A stretch of 48,281 nt of DNA from JBBDXI01 sp040902425 (GTDB taxonomy: Bacteria; Planctomycetota; Phycisphaerae; Phycisphaerales; UBA1924). Below are positions 1-8,364 of the stretch, in pieces. How positions within the stretch are numbered: position 1 is the first letter of the stretch; the number at the start of each line of letters is the position of its first letter. A program made the position numbers and the translations under genes. The notes under the pieces are model-generated. The model was not told where the DNA came from and ran no database searches. It worked only from the letters and a program-made list of their open reading frames with translations. The stretch covers positions 1 through 48,281 of the forward strand of contig JBBDXI010000014.1 in NCBI GenBank assembly GCA_040902425.1. The letters are read 5' to 3'.

Positions 1-265
1 GTGGCACGGGGGCGGCCGTTGGCTTGCCGGCGCCCTCCTCGATCTGCCCCACCACCGCTCCGATCTCGACCTGATCGCCCTCCTTGGCCTTCTGCTTGAG
101 CACGCCGGCCGCGAGCGCCCGGACCTCCATGGTGATCTTGTCGGTCTCGAGGTCGAGGAGGACGTCGTCGCGCTCGACCCACTCGCCGTCCTTCTTACGC
201 CAGGCGGAGATCACCCCGCTGGTGACGCTCTCGCCGACGGCCGGGATCACGATGTCGGTGGGCAT
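1..265 (-). CDS. sucB: Dihydrolipoamide succinyltransferase (2-oxoglutarate dehydrogenase E2), N-terminal part
   Basis: Only the first 88 codons lie in the window; the gene continues past the left edge. The protein opens MPTDIVIPAVGESVTSGVIS and carries the lipoyl-attachment motif DLETDKIT, with K43 as the expected lipoylated lysine, followed by the typical hinge-proximal GAVVGQIEEG. This is the swinging-arm domain of the E2 core, which carries succinyl groups from E1 to CoA in the citric acid cycle. It lies about 50 bp downstream of sucA on the same strand, the usual sucA-sucB order, so co-transcription is likely. A lipoyl domain alone could belong to another E2 (pyruvate or branched-chain), but the neighbour and the MPTDIVIPAVGESV start favour the oxoglutarate enzyme. 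Confidence 0.9.
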   Translation of the reverse strand, partial: MPTDIVIPAVGESVTSGVISAWRKKDGEWVERDDVLLDLETDKITMEVRALAAGVLKQKAKEGDQVEIGAVVGQIEEGAGKPTAAPVP

Positions 266-315
266 GGGTCCTGGGGCTCCGGCGGCGTGCTGAGGGGCGG
301 CCGCGGCGAAACGGG

Positions 316-3210
316 CTATCTGGCGGGCGCGGGCTGCTTCGCGGGCGCGGGGGGCTTGGCCTTGCCACCCTCCTTGCCCTCGGGGAGGGCGCCGAGCGCG
401 GTGGTGAGGATGTGCTCCTGCTGGGCCTTGTGGGCGTGCTTGGAGCCGGTGGCGGGGGTGGCGCTGCCCTCGCGCCCGATGTAGTCGGCCTCGAGGCCCA
501 GCTGCGTGCGGAGCAGGTCGCTGATGAACAGGAACGCGCCGGCGTTGCGGGGCTCTTCCTGCACCCAGGTTGCCTTGGCGGCCTTGGGGTAGGCGGCGAG
601 GATGCCGGCGAGCAACGCCTTGTTGAAGGGGTAGAGCTGCTCGATACGGATGATGGCGGTGTCCTTGCGGCCGAGCTTCTCGCGGCGCTCGGCGAGCTCG
701 AAGTAGATCTTGCCGGAGCAGAGGAGGAGCCGCTTGACGCCGGCGCGGTCCCACCCCTTCTCCTTGCTGAACGCGTGGTCGTCGAGCATCTCCTGGAATC
801 GGCCGGTCACCAGCTCGTCGATGGTGCCGGTGGGCGTGCGGAGCAGGCTCTTGGGCGTCATGAGGATGAGCGGCTTGCGGAAGTTGCGGCGGACCTGGCG
901 CCGCAGCAGGTGGAACATCTGCGGGGCGGTCGTGGGGTGGACCACCTGCATGTTGTCGTTGCCGCAGAGGGTGAGGAACCGCTCCAGGCGGGCCGAGGAG
1001 TGCTCCGGCCCGGCGCCCTCGTACCCGTGCGGGAGGAGCATGACCAGGCCGCTCCACCGCTCCCACTTGGCCTCGGCGGAGGCGAGGTACTGGTCGATGA
1101 TGATCTGGGCGCCGTTGTTGAAGTCGCCGAACTGGGCCTCCCAGCAGACGAGCATGTTGGGATCGGCGAGGGAGTAGCCGTACTCGAATCCGAGGACCGC
1201 GTACTCCGAGAGCGGGCTGTCGTGGATGCAGAACTGGGCCTGGCGCTGGCGCCCGTCGGGGCCGGTGGAGCCGGGCGGGGCGTCGGTGCCGGGGCGGCCG
1301 AGCTCGCGCATGTGGTTGAGCGGTATGTAGGGCTCGCCGGTCTCGGTGTCGCGCAGGACGGCGTGGCGGTGGCTGAAGGTGCCGCGCCGGACATCCTGGC
1401 CGCTGACGCGCACGGCCGTGCCCTCGAGCAGCAGGGTGCCGTAGGCGAGCGACTCGGCGTCGGCGTAGCTGATGAGCTTCGTCTGCGGCAGGTTGGCGCG
1501 GGCCTCCAGCAGGTTCTTGAGTTTGGGGTTCAGCCGGAAGCCCTCGGGCGTGCGGCCAAGGGCGGCGCAGACCTCCTGGAGCATCTGCACCGGGACGGCG
1601 GTGTTCGCCGGATCGTGCGTGTAGCGCCCGCCCATGCCCTGCCAGCGGGCGCTGCCGGGGTCGATGGTGGGGTCGTAGGGCGTCTGCTTGGCCGCGGCCT
1701 GGGCGGCCTCCAGGGCCTCATCGAGCCGGCGGCGGATCTCGACCATGTCGGCCTCGTTGATGACGCCCTCGGCGAGCAGCCGCTCGGCGTAGACCTTGAG
1801 CACGCTGCTCTTCTTGCGGATGAGGCTGTAGAGGATCGGCTGGGTGTAGCTCGCCTCGTCCTGCTCGTTGTGGCCGTACTTGCGGTAGCAGTAGAGGTCG
1901 ATGAAGATGTCGCGCTTGAACTGCTGGCGGAAGTCGATGGCGAGCTGCGCCGTCCAGATCACCGCCTCCGGGTCCTCGCCGTTCACGTGGAAGACGGGGG
2001 CCAGGATCATCTTGGCGATGTCGGTGCAGTAGGTGGTCGAGCGGCCATCCTCGGGCGAAGTCGTGAAGCCGACGAGGTTGTTGATGACGGCGTGGACGGT
2101 GCCGCCGGTGGTGTAGCCGTCGAGGTAGGCGAGGTTGAGCGTCTCGGCGACGACGCCCTGGGCGGGGAGGGCCGCGTCGCCGTGGATCAGCAGGGGGACG
2201 ACGCGGGTGCGCTGAAGATCCCCCCGGAGCCGCTGCTTGGCCCGGGTGCGGCCCTCGACCACCCCGTCCACCGATTCGAGGTGGCTGGGGTTGCTGGCCA
2301 TCGAGACATGGAGCGTCTTGCCGCTGGGGAAGCGGCGCTGGCCGGAGTAGCCCCGGTGGTACTTCACATCGCCGCCGTCGTTGGCCCAGGCCTCGGGCGA
2401 GTTGTCCTCGAACTCGGTGAAGATCTGCTCGTAGCTCTTCCCCATGATGTTGTTGAGGACGTTGAGCCGGCCGCGGTGGGCCATGCCGACAACCATCTCC
2501 TCGACGCCGAGCTCAGTGGCCCGCTCCATGAGGCGGTTGAGGAGGGGGATGGTCGACTCGGAGCCCTCGAGGCTGAACCGCTTGTCGCTGGGGTAGCGCT
2601 TGCCGAGGAACTTCTCGAACTCCTCCGCCTGGAGGAGCTGGTGCAGGACGCGGATGCGGGCGTCGTGCGAGAGGGGCGGCTGGCCGCGGGCGCTCTCGAT
2701 GCGGTCGAGGAGCCAGGTCCGCTCCTCGCTCGTCTGGGCGTGCATGATCTCGTAGCCGATGGAGCGGCAGTAGGTGTCGTCGAGGAGGCGGATGACCTCG
2801 CGGAGCGTTGCGTTGTCGGGGAGCTTCAGCGTGCCCGTGTGGACGACGCGGTCGAGGTCGGATTCCTTGAGCCCGTGGTGGGCGAGGCCGAGCTCGGGGG
2901 GGCGGGTTCGCTCGCGCCCGAAGGGGTCGATCTTCGCGGCCAGGTGGCCGAACTCGCGGTAGGCGAAGATCAGGTCATCGACCGCGGCCTGGAAGCTGGA
3001 GCCGCCGTCGGCGCCGGCGCCGGGTGGCAGGGCGCCGGCCCCACCGGCCGCTGGGATCGTGTTCAGGCCCAGCTCGAAGCCGCGGAAGAAGGCCTGGAGG
3101 TCCGGGGAGACCGACTGGGGGTCGGCCTGGAACTGCTGGTACGCGGCCTCGAGGTACTCGGCGTTCCACGCGTTGACCGCTGGGGTCATCGCTCTGGGGG
3201 CGGTCGTCAC
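316..3210 (-). CDS. sucA: 2-oxoglutarate dehydrogenase E1 component
   Basis: A 964-residue, full-length thiamine-diphosphate-dependent E1 subunit that decarboxylates 2-oxoglutarate and passes succinyl to the lipoyl arm of E2. Visible hallmarks are the N-terminal E1 segment (WNAEYLEAAYQQF), GHLAAKIDPFG near residue 92, GMAHRGRLNVLNN, the TPP-binding stretch starting GDAALPAQGVVAE near residue 343, RKYGHNEQDE near 445 and the C-terminal transketolase-like half ending in a Pro/Ala-rich tail. I chose the GTG at 3210 because GAGG lies 7 bases upstream; an in-frame ATG at 3189 is the alternative and would remove seven residues. It is followed by sucB and preceded at 123 bp by arsC on the same strand, so it may have its own promoter. 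Confidence 0.96.
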   Translation of the reverse strand: MTTAPRAMTPAVNAWNAEYLEAAYQQFQADPQSVSPDLQAFFRGFELGLNTIPAAGGAGALPPGAGADGGSSFQAAVDDLIFAYREFGHLAAKIDPFGRERTRPPELGLAHHGLKESDLDRVVHTGTLKLPDNATLREVIRLLDDTYCRSIGYEIMHAQTSEERTWLLDRIESARGQPPLSHDARIRVLHQLLQAEEFEKFLGKRYPSDKRFSLEGSESTIPLLNRLMERATELGVEEMVVGMAHRGRLNVLNNIMGKSYEQIFTEFEDNSPEAWANDGGDVKYHRGYSGQRRFPSGKTLHVSMASNPSHLESVDGVVEGRTRAKQRLRGDLQRTRVVPLLIHGDAALPAQGVVAETLNLAYLDGYTTGGTVHAVINNLVGFTTSPEDGRSTTYCTDIAKMILAPVFHVNGEDPEAVIWTAQLAIDFRQQFKRDIFIDLYCYRKYGHNEQDEASYTQPILYSLIRKKSSVLKVYAERLLAEGVINEADMVEIRRRLDEALEAAQAAAKQTPYDPTIDPGSARWQGMGGRYTHDPANTAVPVQMLQEVCAALGRTPEGFRLNPKLKNLLEARANLPQTKLISYADAESLAYGTLLLEGTAVRVSGQDVRRGTFSHRHAVLRDTETGEPYIPLNHMRELGRPGTDAPPGSTGPDGRQRQAQFCIHDSPLSEYAVLGFEYGYSLADPNMLVCWEAQFGDFNNGAQIIIDQYLASAEAKWERWSGLVMLLPHGYEGAGPEHSSARLERFLTLCGNDNMQVVHPTTAPQMFHLLRRQVRRNFRKPLILMTPKSLLRTPTGTIDELVTGRFQEMLDDHAFSKEKGWDRAGVKRLLLCSGKIYFELAERREKLGRKDTAIIRIEQLYPFNKALLAGILAAYPKAAKATWVQEEPRNAGAFLFISDLLRTQLGLEADYIGREGSATPATGSKHAHKAQQEHILTTALGALPEGKEGGKAKPPAPAKQPAPAR

Positions 3211-3333
3211 TGGGTGCCTCGTGAGAACCCTGCCAGCGACCTGACAGGGATGGTGCCATGGTCGGATCGTCGCGGGTCAGGATGATAGAACCGCTATCGG
3301 CGTCCCGGGCGCGGGGGTTGCCAAAAGGCCGGT

Positions 3334-3756
3334 TCAGCCGGGGCGGCGGAGGTCGGCGAGGAGGGCGGCCACGCGGGCCCGGATTTCGTCGCGGACGGCG
3401 CGGAACTCCTCCGGCGGGAGGGACTTGGGGTCGCGGATGGACCAGTCGATGCGGCGGGCGGCGTTGATGGTTGGGCAGGCGTCGCCGCAGCCCATGGTGA
3501 CGGCGGCGTCGAAGCGGGCGGGAGGGAGGTCGAGGACGGACTTGGAGCTGTGCGACGCGATGTCGATGGCGGCCTCACGCATGACCTCGATCGCGGTCGC
3601 GTTGACCTTGCCCGAGGGGCGGGAGCCGGCGCTGTAGACCTCGACGCCCTCGGGGGCGAGGGCGCGGGCGAAGCCCTCGGCCATCTGCGAGCGGCAGGAG
3701 TTCTCGACGCAGAGGAAGACGATGCGGAGCGGCTCGCGGCCGGACGGGGCGGTCAT
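3334..3756 (-). CDS. arsC: Arsenate reductase, low-molecular-weight phosphatase type (ArsC)
   Basis: A 140-residue cytoplasmic enzyme of the LMW protein-tyrosine-phosphatase fold that reduces arsenate to arsenite. The P-loop C-x5-R is present as CVENSCR (C16 to R22), and the redox cysteines lie in MGCGDACP (C90 and C94), the pattern of thioredoxin-coupled ArsC. These redox cysteines argue against a true tyrosine phosphatase. SAGSRPSGKVNATAIEVMRE is typical of the family. The ATG overlaps the stop of the aquaporin gene by 4 bp (ATGA), so the two are translationally coupled at the end of the pst run. No arsR, arsB or acr3 is seen in the window, so arsenite exit may depend on the adjacent channel. 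Confidence 0.93.
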   Translation of the reverse strand: MTAPSGREPLRIVFLCVENSCRSQMAEGFARALAPEGVEVYSAGSRPSGKVNATAIEVMREAAIDIASHSSKSVLDLPPARFDAAVTMGCGDACPTINAARRIDWSIRDPKSLPPEEFRAVRDEIRARVAALLADLRRPG

Positions 3757-4430
3757 GACCCGGGCTCTCGCGGACGGGAGAGCTGCAAGGCAGCTCCGAT
3801 GGCGACACCGACCAAGGCGCCGAGGGGCGGACCGGCGAGGTAGAGCCAGAGGTGCTGGAAGTTGAGGTTGACCACGGCCGGGGCGAGCGATCGAGCGGGG
3901 TTCATCGAAGCTCCGGTGATCGGACCGGCGAAAAGGGCCTCGAGGGCGATAGTCCCGCCAACAGCGACGCCAGCCATGATGCCCTTCTCCTTTGCGCCGG
4001 TTGCGACGCCGAGGATGACGACCATGAGGATCATGGTGAGGATGGCCTCGAGGAAGAACGACTGGAGGGGCGGGCCGGCGGGCATCGTCTCGCCCAGGCT
4101 GTGGCGCTCGGGGAAGAGGGCCGTGAGCGTGAGGCTGGCGAGCAGGGCGCCGGCGGCCTGGGCGAGCATGTACATCGCGGCGAGCGGGGCGCTGATCCGC
4201 CGGGCGGCGAGGAAGCCGAGCGTGACCGCGGGGTTGATGTGGGCACCGGAGACATCCCCCACGGCGTAGATCATGGTGAGGACGACGAGCCCGAAGGTGA
4301 GGGCGATGCCCACGTGGGTGATGGCGCCGTTGCTGATCTGGTCGATGACGATGGCGCCGGTGCCGGCGAGGACCAGGCAGTAGGTTCCGAAGGCCTCAGC
4401 GCCGAGGCGGCGCGCGGTGGGCGTGGTCAC
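3753..4430 (-). CDS. MIP-family channel (aquaporin; possible arsenite channel)
   Basis: A 225-residue six-helix channel of the major intrinsic protein family. Both half-helix signatures are present (HINPAVT and SMNPARS). The GTG start at 4430 has a GGAGG 5 bases upstream and overlaps the pstB stop by 4 bp (GTGA). Aligned by eye to E. coli AqpZ, the aromatic/arginine filter keeps Phe in helix 2 (LTFGLVV) and Arg after the second NPA, but the helix-5 His and the loop-E Thr are both Ala here. That suggests a wider, less water-specific pore. Coupling to arsC recalls the AqpS-ArsC arrangement of Sinorhizobium, in which arsenite leaves by a channel. Substrate specificity is inferred; a plain aquaporin or glycerol channel is possible. 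Confidence 0.9.
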   Translation of the reverse strand: MTTPTARRLGAEAFGTYCLVLAGTGAIVIDQISNGAITHVGIALTFGLVVLTMIYAVGDVSGAHINPAVTLGFLAARRISAPLAAMYMLAQAAGALLASLTLTALFPERHSLGETMPAGPPLQSFFLEAILTMILMVVILGVATGAKEKGIMAGVAVGGTIALEALFAGPITGASMNPARSLAPAVVNLNFQHLWLYLAGPPLGALVGVAIGAALQLSRPREPGS

Positions 4431-5323
4431 CCGAACCTCCCCGTGACGTACTGCTCGGTCTCGGGGACCCTCGGGCGCTGGAAGATCTCGGCGGTCTCGC
4501 CGAACTCGACCAGCTTGCCGAGGTACATGAAGGCCGTGTAGTCGCTGACCCGGGCGGCCTGCTGCATGTTGTGGGTGACGATGATGATGGTGACGCGGGA
4601 GCGCAGTTCGCCGATCAGCTCCTCGATCCGCAGGGTGGCGGTGGGGTCGAGGGCGGACGTCGGCTCGTCGAAGAGGACGATCTCGGGCTCGGTGGCCAGG
4701 GCGCGGGCGATGCAGAGCCGCTGCTGCTGGCCGCCGGAGAGGGCGTAGGCGGGCTTCTTGAGGCGGTCCTTGACCTCCTCCCAGAGGGCCGCGGAGCGCA
4801 GGGCCCACTCGACGCGCCCGTCGAGCTCCGCGCGGTTGCGGACGCCGCGGAGCCGGAGGCCGAAGGCCACGTTCTCGAAGATCGACTTGGGGAAGGGGTT
4901 GGGCTTCTGGAAGACCATGCCGAAGCGCATCCGCATCTCGACGGGGCTGACGCGGGGGTCGACGATGTTGATCTCGCTGGGGTGCAGGACGATCTCGCCC
5001 TCGTAGCGGTTGCCGGGGTAGAGGTCGTGCATGCGGTTGAAGCAGCGGAGCAGGGTGCTCTTGCCGCACCCCGAGGGGCCGATGATGGCGGTGACGGCGT
5101 TCTGGCGGAAGCCCAGGTTGATCTGGTGGAGCGCCCGGAAGGCGCCGTAGTAGAAGCTCAGGTTGCGCGACTCGGCCTTGAGGGGTATGGGCTCCGCGGG
5201 CGGGTGCGCGGGGCCCGGGCTGGGCGCCGGGGCCGGAGCGGCGACGGGCGCGGGTGTGGGTCCGCCTCGCGGGGCGGGCGGGCGTTGGCGTGGATCGTGC
5301 ATGGGGAGCGTTCCGGTCACCAT
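4427..5323 (-). CDS. pstB: Phosphate ABC transporter ATP-binding protein PstB, with N-terminal extension
   Basis: A 298-residue ATPase of the high-affinity phosphate importer. The ABC domain starts near residue 50 (SRNLSFYYGAFRAL). It shows Walker A GPSGCGKST at about 82, the PstB-typical MVFQKPNPFPKSIFENVAFG, signature LSGGQQQRLCIARAL, Walker B IVLFDEPTSALDPTAT and a switch His in VTHNMQQ. The first 45 or so residues are a Pro/Ala-rich extension absent from usual 250-260 residue PstB proteins. The ATG at 5323 overlaps the pstA stop by 7 bp. An internal start at the following MHDPRQ would still leave most of the extension. It energises PstC and PstA, encoded just upstream. Confidence 0.96.
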   Translation of the reverse strand: MVTGTLPMHDPRQRPPAPRGGPTPAPVAAPAPAPSPGPAHPPAEPIPLKAESRNLSFYYGAFRALHQINLGFRQNAVTAIIGPSGCGKSTLLRCFNRMHDLYPGNRYEGEIVLHPSEINIVDPRVSPVEMRMRFGMVFQKPNPFPKSIFENVAFGLRLRGVRNRAELDGRVEWALRSAALWEEVKDRLKKPAYALSGGQQQRLCIARALATEPEIVLFDEPTSALDPTATLRIEELIGELRSRVTIIIVTHNMQQAARVSDYTAFMYLGKLVEFGETAEIFQRPRVPETEQYVTGRFG

Positions 5324-6258
5324 CTGATCTTCTTCCGGATACGGTAGCGGATCACGATCGCGACGCCGTTCATCAGCAGCGTGACACCGATCAGGACCAG
5401 ACCGGCGGCCGCCGCGTTGTGGAGGAAGTCCTCGCCGGGGCGGGAGACCCAGTTGAACATCTGGATGGGCAGGACGGTGAAGGGGGACCAGAGCCACTTG
5501 GTGGGCTGGAGCTGGAGCTCCGGCTCCAGGACGATCGGGGGCTCGGGGAGGAAGGCGATGAAGGTCAGGGCGCCGATGGTGATCAGGGGCGCCGTCTCGC
5601 CGATGGCGCGGCTGAGGGCGACGATGACGCCGGTCGCCATGCCCGGGCTGCTGTAGGGCAGCAGGTGGTGGCGGACCACCTGCCAGCGCGTGGCCCCCAG
5701 GGCGTAGGCGGCCTCCTTGATGCCGCCGGGGATCGAGCGCAGCGCCTCGCGCGTCGCCACGATGATGATGGGGAGGATCAGGAAGGCCAGCGTGAGCCCG
5801 GCGGTGAGGATGCTCTCGCCGAGCTGGAGGTGGTAGACGAGCAGGCCGATCGCCAGCAGGCCGTAGATGATCGAGGGGACGCCGGCCAGGTTGGCGATGT
5901 TGATCTCGATGATCGAGGTCAGCCAGTTCTTGCGGGCGTACTCCTCGAGGTACACCGCGGCCGCGGCGCCCAGGGGGATGGCGGCGCACGCGGTTACCAG
6001 CATCACCAGCAGCGACCCGACCCAGGAGGACAGGATGCCCGCCTTGGCGGGGAAGCGTGAGGGGAACGAGGTGAGGAACTGCCAGTCGATCCGCGGGAGG
6101 CCATCTCGGAGGAGGTCGGCCATGAGCACGCCCAGGACGCCCAGGGCCAGGATCGTCGCCCCGGCGCCGACGAGGTTGAACACGCGGTCGGCGCGAGTCC
6201 CGCGCCGGATGATCGCGGCCTGGTCGCCGGAGAGGGGTTTGGGGGCGGAGAGGGTCAT
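5317..6258 (-). CDS. pstA: Phosphate ABC transporter permease PstA
   Basis: A 313-residue inner-membrane permease of the phosphate importer. Hydrophobic segments include GAGATILALGVLGVLMADLL near the N-terminus, SLLVMLVTACAAIPLGAAAA, IIYGLLAIGLLVYHL and the last helix AAAGLVLIGVTLLMNGVAIV. The EAA-type coupling loop reads EALRSIPGGIKEAAYALGAT, followed by ALSRAIGETAPL, both conserved in PstA. One base separates its ATG from the pstC stop and its stop overlaps pstB, so it belongs to the pst operon. It pairs with PstC to form the channel that accepts phosphate from PstS. Confidence 0.96.
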   Translation of the reverse strand: MTLSAPKPLSGDQAAIIRRGTRADRVFNLVGAGATILALGVLGVLMADLLRDGLPRIDWQFLTSFPSRFPAKAGILSSWVGSLLVMLVTACAAIPLGAAAAVYLEEYARKNWLTSIIEINIANLAGVPSIIYGLLAIGLLVYHLQLGESILTAGLTLAFLILPIIIVATREALRSIPGGIKEAAYALGATRWQVVRHHLLPYSSPGMATGVIVALSRAIGETAPLITIGALTFIAFLPEPPIVLEPELQLQPTKWLWSPFTVLPIQMFNWVSRPGEDFLHNAAAAGLVLIGVTLLMNGVAIVIRYRIRKKIRW

Positions 6259-6259
6259 T

Positions 6260-7213
6260 TCAGTACACCTGCCGGTAGCGCTTGCGGAGGATGTACCCCG
6301 CGATATTGAACACGAGCGTCATGCAGAACAGGGTGATGCCGGCGGCGAAGATCGACTGGTACCCGATGCTCCCGTGGGGCAGGTCGCCCATGCTGACCTG
6401 GACGATGTAGGCGGTGATGGTGAAGGCGGGCTCGCGCGGGTCGATGGTGAGGTTGGGGACCTGTCCCGCGGCGATGGCCACGATCATGGTCTCGCCGATG
6501 GCCCGCGAGATGGCCAGGATGTAGGCGGCGCCGATCCCCGAGAGGGCCGCGGGAAAGACCACGCGCAGCGAGGTGGTCAGCCGGTTGGCCCCCATGGCGA
6601 ACGACCCCTCGCGCAGGATCATGGGGACCGCCCGCATGGCGTCCTCGGAAAGGGAGCTGACGTAGGGGATGATCATGATCCCCATCACGAGGCCCGCGGA
6701 GAGCATGTTGAACTGGGGCAGGCCGGGGATGACCTTCTGCAGGAGGGGGGTGACCAACTGGATCGCGAAGTAGCCGTAGACGACGGTCGGCACCGCGGCC
6801 AGCAGCTCCAGGAGCGGCTTGAGGCCCTCGCGGAGCCGGACCGGGGCGTACTCGCTCAGCCAGATGGCGATGACGGTGCCCATGGGCATGGCCACCATCA
6901 AGGCCACCAGCGTGGTGATGACCGTCCCGCAGACCAGGGGGAGGATCCCGTAGCGCGGCTCGGCGAAGAGCGGCGTCCACTGGGTCCCGGTCAGGAACTC
7001 GACGATCGAGGCGTGCTGGAAGAAGGGGATCGACTCGGAGATCAGGATGAAGACGATCCCGGCGGTGATCAGGACTGAGGCGGCCGCTGCCAGGAACAGC
7101 AGGCTCCCGATCGCCCGCTCGCGCACCACAGCGGAAAGGGGGACGGAGGTGCGCAGGGGGGCGCGGCCGGCTGGGCGGACTCTCGCGGGGACGGGGGGCG
7201 ACACGCTGGTCAT
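6260..7213 (-). CDS. pstC: Phosphate ABC transporter permease PstC
   Basis: A 317-residue permease partner of PstA. After a basic cytoplasmic leader comes a first helix (AIGSLLFLAAAASVLITAGI), then FFQHASIVEFLTGTQWTPLF and YGILPLVCGTVITTLVALMV, a layout typical of PstC. The coupling loop is EDAMRAVPMILREGSFAMGA with AISRAIGETMIVAIAAG after it. The ATG at 7213 is preceded by a strong GGGAGGGAG ribosome site. It starts 89 bp after pstS, a gap large enough for a processing site or attenuator, although I saw no clear hairpin there. Confidence 0.96.
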   Translation of the reverse strand: MTSVSPPVPARVRPAGRAPLRTSVPLSAVVRERAIGSLLFLAAAASVLITAGIVFILISESIPFFQHASIVEFLTGTQWTPLFAEPRYGILPLVCGTVITTLVALMVAMPMGTVIAIWLSEYAPVRLREGLKPLLELLAAVPTVVYGYFAIQLVTPLLQKVIPGLPQFNMLSAGLVMGIMIIPYVSSLSEDAMRAVPMILREGSFAMGANRLTTSLRVVFPAALSGIGAAYILAISRAIGETMIVAIAAGQVPNLTIDPREPAFTITAYIVQVSMGDLPHGSIGYQSIFAAGITLFCMTLVFNIAGYILRKRYRQVY

Positions 7214-7302
7214 CTCCCTCCCTTGTACCCGAACTGACGGCCGGAGATCAAACGCGGGCCGCCGCCTTCCGGCGACGGGCCGCGGGCTGTCGGTCGCGTC
7301 GC

Positions 7303-8322
7303 TCAGTTTTTGAGCGGCCGGTTGACGATCTCGGCGATGGGGACGCCGATGGTGGGCTCGCCGCCGAAGGCGGTGCCGGTCTGGAGCTTCTTGAGCCGCT
7401 CGCTCACGGGCTTGTACGCCTCCGGGGGGAGGGGCATGTACTTGACCTGGGAGGCCAGCTCCGGGACGTACTTGATGTAGAACTCGACGAACAGCCGGAC
7501 CTCGGGCTTGGTCTCGACGGACCGCTTGTTGACGTAGATGAACAGCGGGCGCGAGAGGGGGTTGTAGGTCCCGTTCAGCACCGTCTGGGCGCTGGGGGCG
7601 ACGGGGCCGATCGTGTCCTTGTCCCAGTCGATGGGGACGGCCTTGAGCTTCTCCTTGTGGGGCTCGTAGTAGGCGTAGCCGAAGTAGCCCAGGGCGTACC
7701 GGTTCCCCTCGACGCCGCGGACGAGGATGTTGTCGTCCTCGCTGGCGGTGTAGTCGCCGCGGCTGCTCTTGGCCTTGCCGACGATGGCCTCGGTGAAGTA
7801 GTCGAAGGTGCCGGAGTCGGCGCCGGGGCCGTAGAGGTCGATTTTCTCGGCCGGCCAGCCGGCGCGGATGTCGCTCCAGAGGATGGACTTGCCCTGGGCC
7901 CCCGGCTCCCACATCTTCTTGAGCTCGGCGGTCGTCAGGTGATCGACCCAGGTGTTCTGCGGGTGGACGACCACGGTGAGGGCGTCGAAGCAGATCGGCA
8001 GCTCAATGTACTGGACGCCGTTCTTGGCGGCCTCCGACATCTCCTCCTTCATGATGGGGCGGGAGGCGTTGGAGATGTCGGTCTCGCCGCGGGCGAACTT
8101 CTTGAAGCCGCCGCCCGTGCCCGAGACGCCGACGGTGACCTTCAGGCCCCGATTGGCGTTCTGGAACTCCTCGGCGACGGCCTCGGTGACGGGGTAGACC
8201 GTGCTGGAGCCGTCGACCTTGATGATCTTGTTCTGGGCCGGGGCCTGGGGGGCGGCGGCGAGGCCGCCGGCGAGGGCGAGGGCGGCCGCGAACCGGCGGG
8301 CCCCTGAGATCAGCGTCATCAT
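7303..8322 (-). CDS. pstS: Phosphate-binding periplasmic protein PstS
   Basis: A 339-residue solute-binding protein with an N-terminal signal peptide (RRFAAALALAGGLAAAPQAPA) that delivers phosphate to PstC and PstA. The phosphate-binding stretches are recognisable: DGSSTVYPVTEAVAEEF directly after the signal, SGTGGGFKKFARGETDISNA with the following SRPI, and GADSGTFDYFTEAI. It is the first gene of the pst-aqp-arsC run. AAGGAGAAC lies 6-8 bases before the ATG. A candidate phosphate-starvation control site lies upstream (8365-8419). No phoU, phoB or phoR is in the window. Confidence 0.97.
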   Translation of the reverse strand: MMTLISGARRFAAALALAGGLAAAPQAPAQNKIIKVDGSSTVYPVTEAVAEEFQNANRGLKVTVGVSGTGGGFKKFARGETDISNASRPIMKEEMSEAAKNGVQYIELPICFDALTVVVHPQNTWVDHLTTAELKKMWEPGAQGKSILWSDIRAGWPAEKIDLYGPGADSGTFDYFTEAIVGKAKSSRGDYTASEDDNILVRGVEGNRYALGYFGYAYYEPHKEKLKAVPIDWDKDTIGPVAPSAQTVLNGTYNPLSRPLFIYVNKRSVETKPEVRLFVEFYIKYVPELASQVKYMPLPPEAYKPVSERLKKLQTGTAFGGEPTIGVPIAEIVNRPLKN

Positions 8323-8364
8323 CCGTGTTCTCCTTGGTGAGGGGTCGATCTGTGTTCGCGCGTG

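Noticed and set aside
412..3285. 957-codon open frame opposite sucA
   Set aside because: The minus strand encodes a clear full-length E1 enzyme, while the plus-strand product is low-complexity Leu/Glu/Val/Ala.
3282..3287. TATCAT as a -10 for sucA
   Set aside because: The hexamer fits 5 of 6 positions, but no -35 lies at a usable distance, and the sequence is in the only AT-richer patch, where matches arise by chance.
5867..7078. Long plus-strand frame across pstA/pstC
   Set aside because: Shadow of two conserved permease genes; the product is low-complexity His/Gly/Asp/Arg.
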